The translations under genes were made by a program, and so were the position numbers. A stretch of 64,000 nt of DNA from JAFDVL01 sp964631865 (GTDB lineage: Bacteria; Acidobacteriota; Blastocatellia; RBC074): assembly GCA_964631865.1 (NCBI GenBank), contig CAZWAK010000021.1, forward strand, positions 1-64,000, in the 5' to 3' direction. How positions within the stretch are numbered: position 1 is the first letter of the stretch; the number at the start of each line of letters is the position of its first letter. Below are positions 1 to 8,698 of the stretch, in pieces. The notes beneath the pieces were generated by a model. It worked only from the letters and a program-made list of their open reading frames with translations. It was not told the DNA's origin and did no database searches.

Positions 1-37
1 GCTTGGTTTTTGAGGTTAGCCAGGCAAAACACAAGCT

Positions 38-87
38 GAAGCTTGAACTCTTGACACCTCTTATGAAGCTTGAACTCTTAACACCTC
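38..87. repeat. Two tandem copies of a 23-bp repeat
   Basis: A 23-bp unit beginning GAAGCTTGAACTCTT and ending ACACCTC occurs at 38-60 and 65-87, one base different, on a 27-bp period. It lies just downstream of the minus-strand ClpX-like gene. A related TCTTGACACCTC core occurs inverted near 63118-63130, so this is probably a dispersed intergenic repeat. No coding sense is seen. Confidence 0.6.
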
Positions 88-103
88 CGCTGAAGAGCTT
101 TGG

Positions 104-1261
104 TTAATTGATCTCGCACGTGAGCTTGCCATTGGCCACGTTGATCGTCACATCTTTGCCGCGCTGTTCGCCGAAGGTTTCAAAGGCCGCTTGCTCAATC
201 GCGGTCGCTAATTCTGAATGCAGACCACGCGCGCCTGTGCCACGTTTGAGGCAGCGCGCGACGACGTATTCGCTGGCTTCGTTGCGCACCACGAGGCGCA
301 ACCCTTCGCCTGCGAATTCGCGCTCGTATTGCGGCAGAATGTTGTCGCACAGAATTTGTTGGAGCGTTTCTTCGGACAACGGCTGGAACGTCACGATGCG
401 CGTGAAGCGCCCCATCAATTCGGGCAGGAAGCCATATTTCTGAAAGCCTTCGACCTCTTCGACCACTTTGACGGCGCTTTCGTCCGCGCTGTTGTTGCTC
501 GCTTGAAAACCAATCGCTGCCTTCTCAGTTTTGAGCAAACCATCCAAGCCCGAAAACGCGCCGCACGCGATGAAGGGCAAGTCATACGTCGCAAACGTCA
601 GACGCGGGCCGAATTGCGAATAGCCGTAATCCATCGGCACTTGCACCTCTGCGCCGTGCAGCATCGTCAGCAATTCGCGCTGCACGCCGTAGCCCGACAC
701 GTCTTTTGTCGTGCCTTCGCCCGCGAAGCGTGAATTGCTGCTCGAAGCCGCGATCTTGTCAAACTCATCGAGACACACGATGCCGCATTCGGCCAGCAAT
801 GGATTGTTGTCGGCGGCGTTGACGAGCCGCGTCAAAATCGTTTTCACGTCATCGCCGACATAGCCGCTTTCGGTGAAGCTGGTCACGTCCACGATCACCG
901 TTGGCAGTTTGAAGATTTCCTTGAAGAGCAATTCGATCAGAAACGTTTTGCCGCAACCGGTCGGCCCCGCGAGCAAGGTGTTTTGCTTCGGCGGCAACGC
1001 GGTGCGCGCAATGCCTTCGACGTGAATGTTTTTGAGACGACGAATATGCCGATAGGCCAGCAACGCCAGCGCGCGCCGTTGTTCGACCTGGCCTTTGTAG
1101 CCCAGTCGTTCGACCTGTTCGCTGATGGTTTGCGGCGTGGCGAGCGGCAAGGCGGCAATGAACTTACGCCGGGCGGCCAACTGCTCGTCGCGCCATTGCT
1201 CGTAGCTGTATTCCGACTCAGGCAGGTTGTCGGTGAATAAATCGTCGTACTCAGTGTTCAT
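104..1261 (-). CDS. ClpX-like AAA+ unfoldase without zinc finger
   Basis: This 385-residue AAA+ ATPase resembles ClpX, the unfoldase that feeds proteins to ClpP. Visible are Walker A GPTGCGKT at about 99-106, Walker B IVCLDEFDKI at about 161-170, an ELMGRF box, and a GTGARGL sensor-2 motif near 340. An IGF tripeptide sits where ClpX has its ClpP-docking loop. The N-terminal four-cysteine zinc-binding domain of standard ClpX is absent, replaced by about 45 unrelated residues, so adaptor or substrate choice should differ. It starts 6 bases after the stop of the upstream gene at 1268, so the two are probably cotranscribed. A normal clpX elsewhere in the genome would make this a specialised paralogue; that cannot be seen here. 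Confidence 0.85.
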   Translation of the reverse strand: MNTEYDDLFTDNLPESEYSYEQWRDEQLAARRKFIAALPLATPQTISEQVERLGYKGQVEQRRALALLAYRHIRRLKNIHVEGIARTALPPKQNTLLAGPTGCGKTFLIELLFKEIFKLPTVIVDVTSFTESGYVGDDVKTILTRLVNAADNNPLLAECGIVCLDEFDKIAASSSNSRFAGEGTTKDVSGYGVQRELLTMLHGAEVQVPMDYGYSQFGPRLTFATYDLPFIACGAFSGLDGLLKTEKAAIGFQASNNSADESAVKVVEEVEGFQKYGFLPELMGRFTRIVTFQPLSEETLQQILCDNILPQYEREFAGEGLRLVVRNEASEYVVARCLKRGTGARGLHSELATAIEQAAFETFGEQRGKDVTINVANGKLTCEIN

Positions 1262-1267
1262 CGCAGG

Positions 1268-1834
1268 TCAGTTGAGAGCGGGATTGATGAGTGGTTCGGG
1301 GCCGTAAATGTGAAAAATTTCGGGCATCGGTTTGAGCAAATTGCGCATGCGCTCGCGGTCTTCCGCCGAATGTTTGCGCTTCGGATCGCCGAGCATTCCG
1401 GCAAAGCGCATTTGACTGTTGTTGGCCACCATATCGTCCAGATCATCGCGTTCTTTCAGTTCCAGCAAGCGTTCGCCCGCGTCGCGCACGACCTCGAACA
1501 CTTTGGCTTCTTTTTCGGTGTGGCTCTCGCCGTAGACGATCAAGACTTCGCGGCGGCGCGGGTCTTTTGACGGGCGCGTTTTCAACTCGGTCTCGTCGCG
1601 GTCGAGCATCACCATCCAGCCCGTAAAAAACACGTAGTATTCAATGGCGTTGTGAACCATGAAGTTTCCGGCCATCGCCATGCCGAAGCGTTCTTTGTCC
1701 TTGTCGTTTTCGACACGCATCCAGATTTTGAAGCCTCTGCCGCGCAGGTCAAACCCGACCGCCGTCAACGAGACATCGCCGTCCTGGCGAATGATCCGAC
1801 GCGCTTCCGATAGTACTTGATTGAAGTGTTTCAC
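1268..1834 (-). CDS. Hypothetical protein, partner of ClpX-like gene
   Basis: The protein has 188 residues if it starts at the GTG at 1834, which follows a good GAGGTG ribosome site; an ATG at 1906 in the same frame has no such support. I do not recognise the family. It is charged and mixed alpha/beta in character, with no signal peptide or membrane segment, and has an acidic/basic tract in the middle (ERDDLDDM, DPKRKH). It stops 6 bases before the ClpX-like ATPase, so a shared transcript and perhaps a shared role (substrate or adaptor) is an inference from position only. Confidence 0.7.
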   Translation of the reverse strand: MKHFNQVLSEARRIIRQDGDVSLTAVGFDLRGRGFKIWMRVENDKDKERFGMAMAGNFMVHNAIEYYVFFTGWMVMLDRDETELKTRPSKDPRRREVLIVYGESHTEKEAKVFEVVRDAGERLLELKERDDLDDMVANNSQMRFAGMLGDPKRKHSAEDRERMRNLLKPMPEIFHIYGPEPLINPALN

Positions 1835-1913
1835 GTTGCACCTCGTTTTTGTCTGAGGCTCGGTAGTATAGCCGCAACCGCGCCAGAATTTGAAACGAAT
1901 CGCCACAACTTCA

Positions 1914-3161
1914 TCACTTGGGATTCGCCGCGTTATTCGCTACCAAACGATTCAGCGCGTCCGGCACGAAACGTTCGGCAAAGCCTGCGATAAAGGCCCA
2001 AATCACCAACAGCGCATAATCCATGCCCGTTGCTGGCCCCGTGTCCTTCAAAAATTTATTGAGCAAGACCGGCTCCGCAGGCGTGGGCGCAGGGCTGGGC
2101 GAAGCCGTCGCTGTTGCAACCGCAGAAGCCGCCGCAGACGCCGCAACGGACGGCGCAGCCGTCGCCGTCATCGCGGGCGAAGCAGCGGGAGAGTGCGTGG
2201 CGGACGGTGATGCGGTCGGCGACGCCGCCAGCGACGCCGTCGGTGTGGCCGATGTCCGAGGCGGCGGCGAGGCGGCGGGCGAAGCCGTTGATGTAGCTTT
2301 CGGTGTAGGCGAAGCGGTGGCGGCGGCAGCGGACGAAACATTTGCCGGCCCGCCTACAGTCGTGATCGTCGGAAAAATTTTCCCCGACAACAAGCCGCCC
2401 GTGAACATCAGGTACAACGCGACCGAAAACACTGCGCCGCTGATGGGCGAAAGAAAAATGCCGAACCGTCCGTGCGTCAGCATCGAGAACAGGTAAATCG
2501 GATCGCCTTCGCTCGCCGCCGCTTGAATGCGCTGTTGCATGCTGATGAGCGCGCCGACGATGCCGGCAAACATCACGACGGCCAACGTCGTCACGCCGTA
2601 GCCCCAACCCAAGGCATCGGACAGCGTCGGGTTGAAATTGACGTAGGTGAAAACTCCGCCCACGACGATGGTCACGACCGCCATCAAAGCGGCGATCTTG
2701 AGCAGGTTGTTGCGCATGTGTTCGCGCGCCGACATCAGCGCATAGCGCAAAAAGAATTCGTTGAGCAAAAACTGACAATCCTGGCGCAAGCGTGCTTCGT
2801 CGGTTTCCGTTTCCAAATCGGGCGGCTTCGCGGCGAGGTAAATGTCGTAGTCTTTCGCCCCCGCTATATGGCGAAACTGCGCGCGCAATGTTTTGATCTT
2901 GCGCTTCAGTTCGTTCAAGTCGAGGTAGCGCACCAGGATTTGCTCGAAGAGATAAATGTCTTTCCACGCCAGCGCATCATTCGCGCGCGCGGTTTTGATG
3001 CGCTCAATTTCGGCGCGTTCTTCGGGCGTGGGGCGCTGCGCCAGGATCAGCGCATATTCGGCGCTGAGGTGATCGAAAAGCAATTTGCCGTATTCGGGCA
3101 GCTTGCGCAATTGCGGCTCGTACAGCGTTTCAGTGATGCGGGTCATCATTCCTTCGGGCAT
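1914..3161 (-). CDS. Membrane protein with Ala/Ser/Pro/Thr low-complexity loop
   Basis: A 415-residue hypothetical protein. The N-terminal 170 residues are soluble and helical. Three hydrophobic segments follow (starting near NLLKIAALMAVV, YGVTTLAVVMFAG and SGAVFSVALYLMF), then about 90 residues made almost only of A, S, P and T, and a last hydrophobic segment (YALLVIWAFIAGF) near the C terminus. The low-complexity stretch probably forms an extended linker outside the membrane. The start follows an AGGAGG ribosome site. The strong codon bias of the linker gives long false ORFs in the other frames. No family function is assigned. Confidence 0.8.
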   Translation of the reverse strand: MPEGMMTRITETLYEPQLRKLPEYGKLLFDHLSAEYALILAQRPTPEERAEIERIKTARANDALAWKDIYLFEQILVRYLDLNELKRKIKTLRAQFRHIAGAKDYDIYLAAKPPDLETETDEARLRQDCQFLLNEFFLRYALMSAREHMRNNLLKIAALMAVVTIVVGGVFTYVNFNPTLSDALGWGYGVTTLAVVMFAGIVGALISMQQRIQAAASEGDPIYLFSMLTHGRFGIFLSPISGAVFSVALYLMFTGGLLSGKIFPTITTVGGPANVSSAAAATASPTPKATSTASPAASPPPRTSATPTASLAASPTASPSATHSPAASPAMTATAAPSVAASAAASAVATATASPSPAPTPAEPVLLNKFLKDTGPATGMDYALLVIWAFIAGFAERFVPDALNRLVANNAANPK

Positions 3162-3184
3162 AGTAGTTTCCTCCTGACTGGCTA

Positions 3185-3210
3185 TGGTGGTCGGTGGCCG
3201 GTGGTCGGCA
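3185..3210. repeat. Solo copy of GGTGGTCGGTGG repeat
   Basis: This intergenic stretch carries the same GGTGGTCGGTGG unit that forms both arms of the inverted repeat at 5931-6031. Here it is a single copy upstream of the minus-strand gene at 1914-3161, followed by a short CTTCGTGATCTT direct repeat. It is probably a dispersed repeat family. Confidence 0.6.
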
Positions 3211-3276
3211 ACGCGAAACCTGAATCTCGCAACGCCTCCTTCCTTCGTGATCTTCGTGATCTTTGTGGTTAGTTTC

Positions 3277-4572
3277 TTATGCGGGCAAGCCCTTTTTGAT
3301 CACGCGCTCCATCACTTCGGCGAAGGTATCAATCTCGCCGAGCGTCGTGTAAATATTGGGCGTGACGCGCAAGCCGTTGACGCCGTGACTGCCCGTGATC
3401 GGAGTCGTGTTGATGCGATGTTCGTTCATCAAATAGCCGCCGAGCTTCGCCAAATCCATTCCGGCAATCGCCACATTCGTCAAGCCACAGGATTGCGCGG
3501 GATCGTATGGCGTCAGGATTTTCACGCCCGGCAACACTTCCAACCGCTTCGCCCAGCGATGAAACAGGTAGCGCATCCGCGCGGCTTTGCGTTCGATGCC
3601 GATGCCTTCGTGAAACGTGAGCGCTTCGCCGATGGCCAAAAAATTGGCTTCCGGGTGCGTGCCGATATGCTCGAACTTGCGGATGTCGTTGTCCAAATGT
3701 TCCTCGGCAGGCATCATCGGCCACAAGCCTTTGATTTTGTTTTTGCGCACAAACAGAAACCCCGTGCCGAACGGAGCCATCAGCCATTTGTGCAAACTCG
3801 TGCCGTAGTAATCGCAATCGAGATCGCTATGCTTGAAGGGAAAATGCGCAAAAGCGTGTGCGCCGTCCACAATGGCTTCGATGCCGCGCGCGCGCGCCAT
3901 TTGGCAAATCTTCTTCACCGGAAAAATCTGTCCGGTCAAATTCGTGATGTGGCAAAAATGGATGACTTTGGTTTTGGGCGTGATGGCGCGCTCAAACATT
4001 TCGACGAGCGAATCGGTGTTGGGCGGCGGCACAGGAAAGTTGACTTTTTTGATGACGATGCCGTCGCGGCGTTCGCGTTGCCGCCACGTGTTGAGCATAC
4101 GCGGATAATCTTGCTCGGTCGTCAGCACTTCGTCGCCGGGCTTGAGGTCGAGACCGAGTTGGCAGATTTCCAGTGCCTCGCTCGCGTTGCGCGTGATGGC
4201 CATTTCTTCGGTGTCACAGCCGAAGGCTTTCGCCAGACGTTTGCGCACGCCTTCGGTTTGCGGTTGCAGGATGCGCCACATCGTGTAGGTCGGCGCTTGA
4301 TTCGAGTATTCCAAATAGCGCCGCATCGCTTCCTGCACCACGCGCGGGCTGGGACAAACGCCGCCGTTGTTGAGGTTGATGATCGAGCGATCTACGGTGA
4401 AGGCTTGTTGCACTTCAAACCAGAAGTCTTCGTTTTGTGCGACCTCGTCGGGCGCAAGATGATGGACGTATTTGGTGGCGGCGACAGCGCGCTCAATGCC
4501 TGTCTCATTGAAGCTGGCTGCCGCGAGACTGGCGGCTCCGGCACCGCGGAGAAATGATCGTCGCGTGAACAT
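3277..4572 (-). CDS. Tat-exported class V aminotransferase-like PLP enzyme
   Basis: A 431-residue protein of the class V aminotransferase / cysteine desulfurase fold (PLP fold type I). The N terminus MFTRRSFLRGAGAASL is a twin-arginine signal, so the enzyme is probably exported folded. Motifs include GGVCPSPRVV, ITRNASEALE (cofactor phosphate region), VDGAHAFAHF (PLP aspartate) and GTSLHKWL with the Schiff-base lysine. The start at 4572 has a GAGGAG ribosome site; the in-frame extension to 4725 has none and would bury the Tat motif. Related exported proteins include isopenicillin-N-epimerase-like enzymes. The substrate is not known. No obvious operon partner. Confidence 0.85.
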   Translation of the reverse strand: MFTRRSFLRGAGAASLAAASFNETGIERAVAATKYVHHLAPDEVAQNEDFWFEVQQAFTVDRSIINLNNGGVCPSPRVVQEAMRRYLEYSNQAPTYTMWRILQPQTEGVRKRLAKAFGCDTEEMAITRNASEALEICQLGLDLKPGDEVLTTEQDYPRMLNTWRQRERRDGIVIKKVNFPVPPPNTDSLVEMFERAITPKTKVIHFCHITNLTGQIFPVKKICQMARARGIEAIVDGAHAFAHFPFKHSDLDCDYYGTSLHKWLMAPFGTGFLFVRKNKIKGLWPMMPAEEHLDNDIRKFEHIGTHPEANFLAIGEALTFHEGIGIERKAARMRYLFHRWAKRLEVLPGVKILTPYDPAQSCGLTNVAIAGMDLAKLGGYLMNEHRINTTPITGSHGVNGLRVTPNIYTTLGEIDTFAEVMERVIKKGLPA

Positions 4573-4731
4573 GCAGACTCCTCTATTTGTGTCCATTGGC
4601 GTTGGCTGGGTAACAAATAGCTCAATCCCGCGCAGAACGCAACCAGAATGCAGGCGCAGAAAAACGCAAATGCCGAAGCGCGTCGCCCCAGTGGCGTCAC
4701 GCTCCGGCACATTGCTCTTTGGCAACTCAAA

Positions 4732-5319
4732 TTACTTTTGCTTGCGTCGCAAAACTTCGCGCACGCGCCGCCGTCCCAGCAACGCCAGCCCCGCGCCCAA
4801 CAACGCGATGGTGCCCGGCTCCGGCACAGGTTCAGGCGGTGGGTTGTTGCAATTACTGCCCTGGCATCCGGGCGTTGGGCTGGGGTTCGGCGTCGGCGTC
4901 GGGTTTTCGGTGGGCGGTTGCGTCGTGTTATCCACAAACCGGCGCGGCGTCGAATCGGTCGCCAACAACACGCCGACAATCGCAGCTCCGGCAATCGGAA
5001 GCGCGATCAACCATTTGCGTGGAAACCCGTTCGGAATAACTTCACTCTCGACACAAGCGTCTGAACAGTTCACCCCAGGGCCGTACGGAACCAACCGCCC
5101 ATCGGCCAACCGCACAAATTCCGGGTGATCCAGGCTTTCGACAGTGAGGCTGGACGTCGCTTGCTCTGGCGTCGTGGTCGGCGCGGGCGTCGTGCTGCCG
5201 CCATTCGGCGTCCGACCGCTTTGCGTATCACCGATTTGCGCGAAGGAAATCGGTGACGCCTGCGCGCTAAACGCCAGGGTCACGCTGAGAATACTGGTGA
5301 TGAGAAGTCTGCTCTTCAT
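4732..5319 (-). CDS. PEP-CTERM sorting-domain protein
   Basis: A 195-residue exported protein. From the start at 5319 (GGGGA ribosome site) there is a signal peptide (MKSRLLITSILSVTLAFSAQA), a polar region, a hydrophobic stretch WLIALPIAGAAIVGVLL, a proline-rich spacer, and a C-terminal VPEPGTIALLGAGLALLGRRR. That end is the classic PEP-CTERM tripartite signal (motif, transmembrane helix, basic tail), cut and anchored by an exosortase. No exosortase gene lies in the window. The passenger part has no recognisable enzymatic domain. Internal ATG sites upstream of 5319 lack ribosome sites. Confidence 0.88.
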   Translation of the reverse strand: MKSRLLITSILSVTLAFSAQASPISFAQIGDTQSGRTPNGGSTTPAPTTTPEQATSSLTVESLDHPEFVRLADGRLVPYGPGVNCSDACVESEVIPNGFPRKWLIALPIAGAAIVGVLLATDSTPRRFVDNTTQPPTENPTPTPNPSPTPGCQGSNCNNPPPEPVPEPGTIALLGAGLALLGRRRVREVLRRKQK

Positions 5320-5602
5320 AAAATCCCCGAACCTTTTTACCTGCCGGGTGGCCTGCGGCGCGGTCTTTGAAGCCGTCCGACGCTGCACGCGCTTCGGTCA
5401 TCTTCTTTCGCTTTAAATGTTGAATTCACGACGACTCGCAGAACGAAGATTTTTTTTCAGCGTTTTGTCAGAATTCGACACAATTGGCTGGGAAAAGGCG
5501 GGGATTACGGCTTTATTACCAACAGCATTACGCACAGCCGAGCACGGGGCGACGGCTTAGTTCATTGCATTCAAAATTTTACATTTAAGGAGACCATTAC
5601 CA

Positions 5603-5923
5603 ATGGATACGCGCCCTGTGATCCTCACTCAGCAGGTGTGTCTGAACTATCGGTTCGAGGAAGCGACTGGGATTGTGAACGCGGCGACGCAACTTCCCCC
5701 CTATGAAATTCAAGAGTTTGCTCATTACATCCGCATTGATTGTTATTCGTTGATTGGACGGGGTTGGCGTTGCGCGTTTGTCCTCTCGAAAGTTTCTCTC
5801 ACACAAAAAGAATGGATGTTGGATCGGGTCGAATACCTGCCCACCCTCACCCTGCATCACGCCCTGGCTTCGCTCGGACAATTAGAAGTCTCCGGCTTCA
5901 ATCGGCTGAAATACGGTTTGTGA
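5603..5923 (+). CDS. Hypothetical 106-residue protein
   Basis: A small protein of unknown function with a strong AAGGAG ribosome site 9 bases before the ATG. No signal peptide, membrane segment or known motif is seen; the sequence is compact, alpha/beta, with a few aromatic residues. It stands alone between the PEP-CTERM gene (divergent) and recA (convergent), and ends 8 bases before a large inverted repeat that could terminate its transcript. Confidence 0.65.
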   Translation: MDTRPVILTQQVCLNYRFEEATGIVNAATQLPPYEIQEFAHYIRIDCYSLIGRGWRCAFVLSKVSLTQKEWMLDRVEYLPTLTLHHALASLGQLEVSGFNRLKYGL

Positions 5924-5930
5924 TGAGGAA

Positions 5931-6031
5931 ACGGTGGTTGGTGGTCGGTGGTCGGTGGTCAGCAAGTAGAAATTGTTACCGGCAAAAAACCGGAGGATGC
6001 CGACCACTGGCCACCGACCACCGACCACCGT
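5931..6031. terminator. Large inverted repeat between convergent genes
   Basis: Arms of 34 bases (5931-5964 and 5998-6031) match at 30 of 34 positions as inverted copies built from GGTGGTCGGTGG units. An inner CCGG/CCGG hairpin sits in the loop. It fills the gap between the convergent 5603-5923 gene and recA, so it could stop transcription from both sides. There is no T run, so factor-independent termination is unsure; it may equally be a REP-like element. A solo copy lies at 3185-3210. Confidence 0.55.
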
Positions 6032-6040
6032 CTTACGGAT

Positions 6041-7111
6041 TTATTTGCCTTTGGCTTCTCCGGCATCCGCTGCCGCCGCGGCCTGCGCCTTGCTGCCGAT
6101 GCCTAAGGCGTTGCGGACTTCGGTTTCGACGCGCGCACAGAGTTCAGGATTGTCGCGCAGCGAATTCTTGGCGTTCTCGCGGCCTTGTCCGAGCCGTTCG
6201 CCGCGATACGAAAACCACGCGCCGGCCTTCTCGACAATTTTGTTTTCGACGCCGATGTCAATGATTTCGCCCATCTTCGAGATGCCTTCGCCGTACATAA
6301 TGTCGAACTCGCATTCGCGGAACGGCGGCGCAACTTTGTTTTTGGCCACTTTGACTTTGGTGCGATTGCCCACCACGCTTTCGCCATCCTTGATCGCCCC
6401 GATGCGCCGAATGTCCACGCGAATCGTGGAATAAAACTTCAGCGCGCGTCCGCCCGTAGTGGTCTCAGGGGATCCAAACATGACGCCTATCTTCTCGCGG
6501 ATTTGGTTGATGAAAATCAAGCAGGTATTCGAGCGCCCTACGACGGCGGTGAGTTTGCGCAAGGCTTGCGACATCAAGCGCGCCTGCAAGCCCGGCAAGC
6601 TGTCGCCCATATCGCCTTCGAGTTCGGCACGCGGCGTCAACGCGGCGACGGAGTCAATGACCATCACATCCACTGCGCCTGACCGCACGAGCGATTCGGC
6701 CACTTCCAACGCCTGCTCGCCGTGATCGGGTTGCGAGACCAACATATCATCAATGTTGACGCCCAGCCGTTCGGCATACTTTGCATCCAGCGCGTGTTCC
6801 GCATCAATGTAGGCCGCAATGCCGCCGGCCTTTTGCGCTTCGGCCACCACGTGCAACGCGAGCGTCGTTTTGCCCGAACTTTCCGGGCCATAGATTTCAA
6901 TGATTCTGCCGCGCGGAAATCCGCCCACGCCGAGCGCCGCGTCAATGCCAATGCTGTTGGTCGAAATGACAGGCAGGTCTTCGATGCGGCGCTCACCCAA
7001 GCGCATCACCGTGCCTTTGCCAAATTGTTTTTCGAGATTGGCGATGGCGATTTCAATCGCTTTGGTCTTTTCGCCTTTGTCCACTTTTTCTGTCGGTCGT
7101 TCAAGTGCCAT
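6041..7111 (-). CDS. recA: Recombinase A
   Basis: A full-length 356-residue RecA, the strand-exchange ATPase that also activates LexA cleavage. Walker A GPESSGKTT lies near residue 75 and the DNA-binding loop regions and the FINQIREKIG motif are intact. The N terminus carries the usual short helix (AIEIAIANLEKQFGKGTVMRLG) and the tail ends in an Ala-rich acidic/basic stretch. It is a single-gene unit, with dyad symmetric sites upstream (7147-7248) that may be its SOS operators. Confidence 0.98.
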   Translation of the reverse strand: MALERPTEKVDKGEKTKAIEIAIANLEKQFGKGTVMRLGERRIEDLPVISTNSIGIDAALGVGGFPRGRIIEIYGPESSGKTTLALHVVAEAQKAGGIAAYIDAEHALDAKYAERLGVNIDDMLVSQPDHGEQALEVAESLVRSGAVDVMVIDSVAALTPRAELEGDMGDSLPGLQARLMSQALRKLTAVVGRSNTCLIFINQIREKIGVMFGSPETTTGGRALKFYSTIRVDIRRIGAIKDGESVVGNRTKVKVAKNKVAPPFRECEFDIMYGEGISKMGEIIDIGVENKIVEKAGAWFSYRGERLGQGRENAKNSLRDNPELCARVETEVRNALGIGSKAQAAAAADAGEAKGK

Positions 7112-7146
7112 ACACGTCCCTTTCTTGGCCTTTCAAAAATTGACTT

Positions 7147-7248
7147 GCGTTTCATCTCTGCAAAGAGATGTTTCACAGATGAAACGCATCATATCACAGC
7201 TTGGCGGTTTGTCACGCGCAAACTGCGATTTTTTTCGATAGTATCGAA
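7147..7248. promoter_or_regulatory. Dyad elements upstream of recA, candidate LexA operator
   Basis: Three symmetric elements lie in the 217 bp between recA and the TPR gene. GTTTCACAGATGAAAC (7170-7185) is a perfect 6+4+6 palindrome, 58 bp upstream of the recA ATG. An 11-bp perfect inverted pair GCGTTTCATCT/AGATGAAACGC spans 7147-7187. TTCGATAGTATCGAA (7234-7248) is a perfect 15-bp palindrome. Spacing and position suit a repressor operator such as LexA, but none matches the LexA boxes I know well, so the identity is inferred. Confidence 0.45.
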
Positions 7249-7328
7249 GCGGTTTGGGATTTCATCTGGATAGCCCCGCGCGTGAGTATAGCCTCGAACG
7301 CGACAGGAATAAATCGCGGCGGACGGGT

Positions 7329-8552
7329 CTAGGTTTTTTTTCGGGAATGAAGCGGCGAGAGAGAGAAGGTGTTGAGGTCGCGGCGCAGGAGTTCAATGAA
7401 ACGCGATTCGCTGACTTTGGTTTTGCGCGTCGGCACAAACGAACTCCAATTGATCGCAGGCGGCAACGGCAATTCTTCGCCCGCGTTGGCCTGCAACGCC
7501 AAGCGATAATGCGAGACGCGCGGATTGATTTCGTAGGCCGCGCGAAAATGTGCTTGCGCTTCGTTGGGGCGATTCGATTGCCAATACAAGAAGCCCAGAT
7601 CATACAACGCCGCATCGAAGCGCGGGTCGAGGCGCACGGCTTTTTGCAAATGTTTGAGAGCCTGATCGGCACGGCCCTGCTCCCAATAAATGCGCCCGAC
7701 GAGGTAGTGCATTTCGGGTGCGGGTTGCAGTGCCAGCGCGCGTTTCAAATGTGTGAGAGCTTCGGTCAAATTGCGTTCGCGCGCCAGCAAGCGTCCCAAG
7801 CCGTAATGTGCCGCGAACGAATTTCGATCCAGGTCGAGCGCGCGTTGCAGATGGTCTTTGGCAATTTCAGTTTCGCCTTCGTCGCCGTTCAGCAAACCGA
7901 GCAACAAATGCGCGCCGAAGTGGCTGCCATCGAGATGCACGGCTTGTTGCAGGTAGGCGTAGGCTTCCGCCGCTTTGCCCAAGTGAAAGAAGTATTCGCC
8001 GAGAATAAAGGTCAGTTCGGGATTGTCCTGATCCAACGCCAGCGCGGTTTCGAGCAAGCGCAAGCCGCGTCGCATTTGTCCTTCGCCCAGGAGGATCACG
8101 CCCTGATCTACGAGGTCGGCAAATTTTTCGAGGTCTTTGCCTTTGTACAACGCAATGATGCGGTCGCAACGTTCATCCAGGCGGTCGCGTTCGATAGATT
8201 CTTCGTAGTGACGCGCGATGCGAATTTTCCAGCGTTGCTCCAACTCTTCCTGATCCAACAACCCATGTTCGCTCAGCAAATCCGCCATCGCTTCGAGCAT
8301 CATGTGATTGAAGAAGCTGCCCGTCGCTTGTTGTTGCGCGAGGTCGAGCAATTGTTCGAAGCGGTCGTTAGCGCGTTGCACAGCGGTTTCGAGGGCGCTG
8401 ATGCGTTCGAGCAGATGTTCTTCAAACGGTGCCTCGCCGTAATCAAACACATATCCGCGCGGGCGTGTGATGATATGCAAAGGCGTCCCACAGGCCAGGC
8501 AATACTCAGCACCGAAGGGGTTCGCGGATTTACAACGTTGGCAATGAATCAT
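7329..8552 (-). CDS. Zinc-ribbon TPR-repeat protein
   Basis: A 407-residue protein. It opens with a two-CxxC zinc ribbon (CQRCKSANPFGAEYCLACG, residues 4-22), then a helical region of about 110 residues, and then a run of 34-residue tetratricopeptide repeats from about residue 145 to 360 (for example LAEALTHLKRALALQP-type and AYAYLQQAVHLDGSHF units). TPR domains bind peptides or build protein complexes; there is no signal peptide, so it is probably cytoplasmic. No enzymatic part is visible. It is transcribed in the same direction as recA but well separated from it. Confidence 0.82.
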   Translation of the reverse strand: MIHCQRCKSANPFGAEYCLACGTPLHIITRPRGYVFDYGEAPFEEHLLERISALETAVQRANDRFEQLLDLAQQQATGSFFNHMMLEAMADLLSEHGLLDQEELEQRWKIRIARHYEESIERDRLDERCDRIIALYKGKDLEKFADLVDQGVILLGEGQMRRGLRLLETALALDQDNPELTFILGEYFFHLGKAAEAYAYLQQAVHLDGSHFGAHLLLGLLNGDEGETEIAKDHLQRALDLDRNSFAAHYGLGRLLARERNLTEALTHLKRALALQPAPEMHYLVGRIYWEQGRADQALKHLQKAVRLDPRFDAALYDLGFLYWQSNRPNEAQAHFRAAYEINPRVSHYRLALQANAGEELPLPPAINWSSFVPTRKTKVSESRFIELLRRDLNTFSLSPLHSRKKT

Positions 8553-8698
8553 AAGAAGTACATCATCGGTGGCCAGGAGAAACGGCTTCCTTATTGTTCT
8601 GCCACGCGCTTCTTCACCGGTAGTATAAAAGCGAATCGCTCAATTGCAATGCAGACATACTCTGAATGCCACAAAACGTCCACATATTTTTCCGCCGC

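Noticed and set aside
38..87. Tandem 23-bp repeats as a CRISPR start
   Set aside because: Only two copies, spacer of 4 bases, no cas genes.
2056..2967. Long minus-strand ORF of about 300 residues inside the membrane protein gene
   Set aside because: It lies in another frame of the same region, driven by the biased codons of the Ala/Ser/Pro linker; no ribosome site and no family signs.
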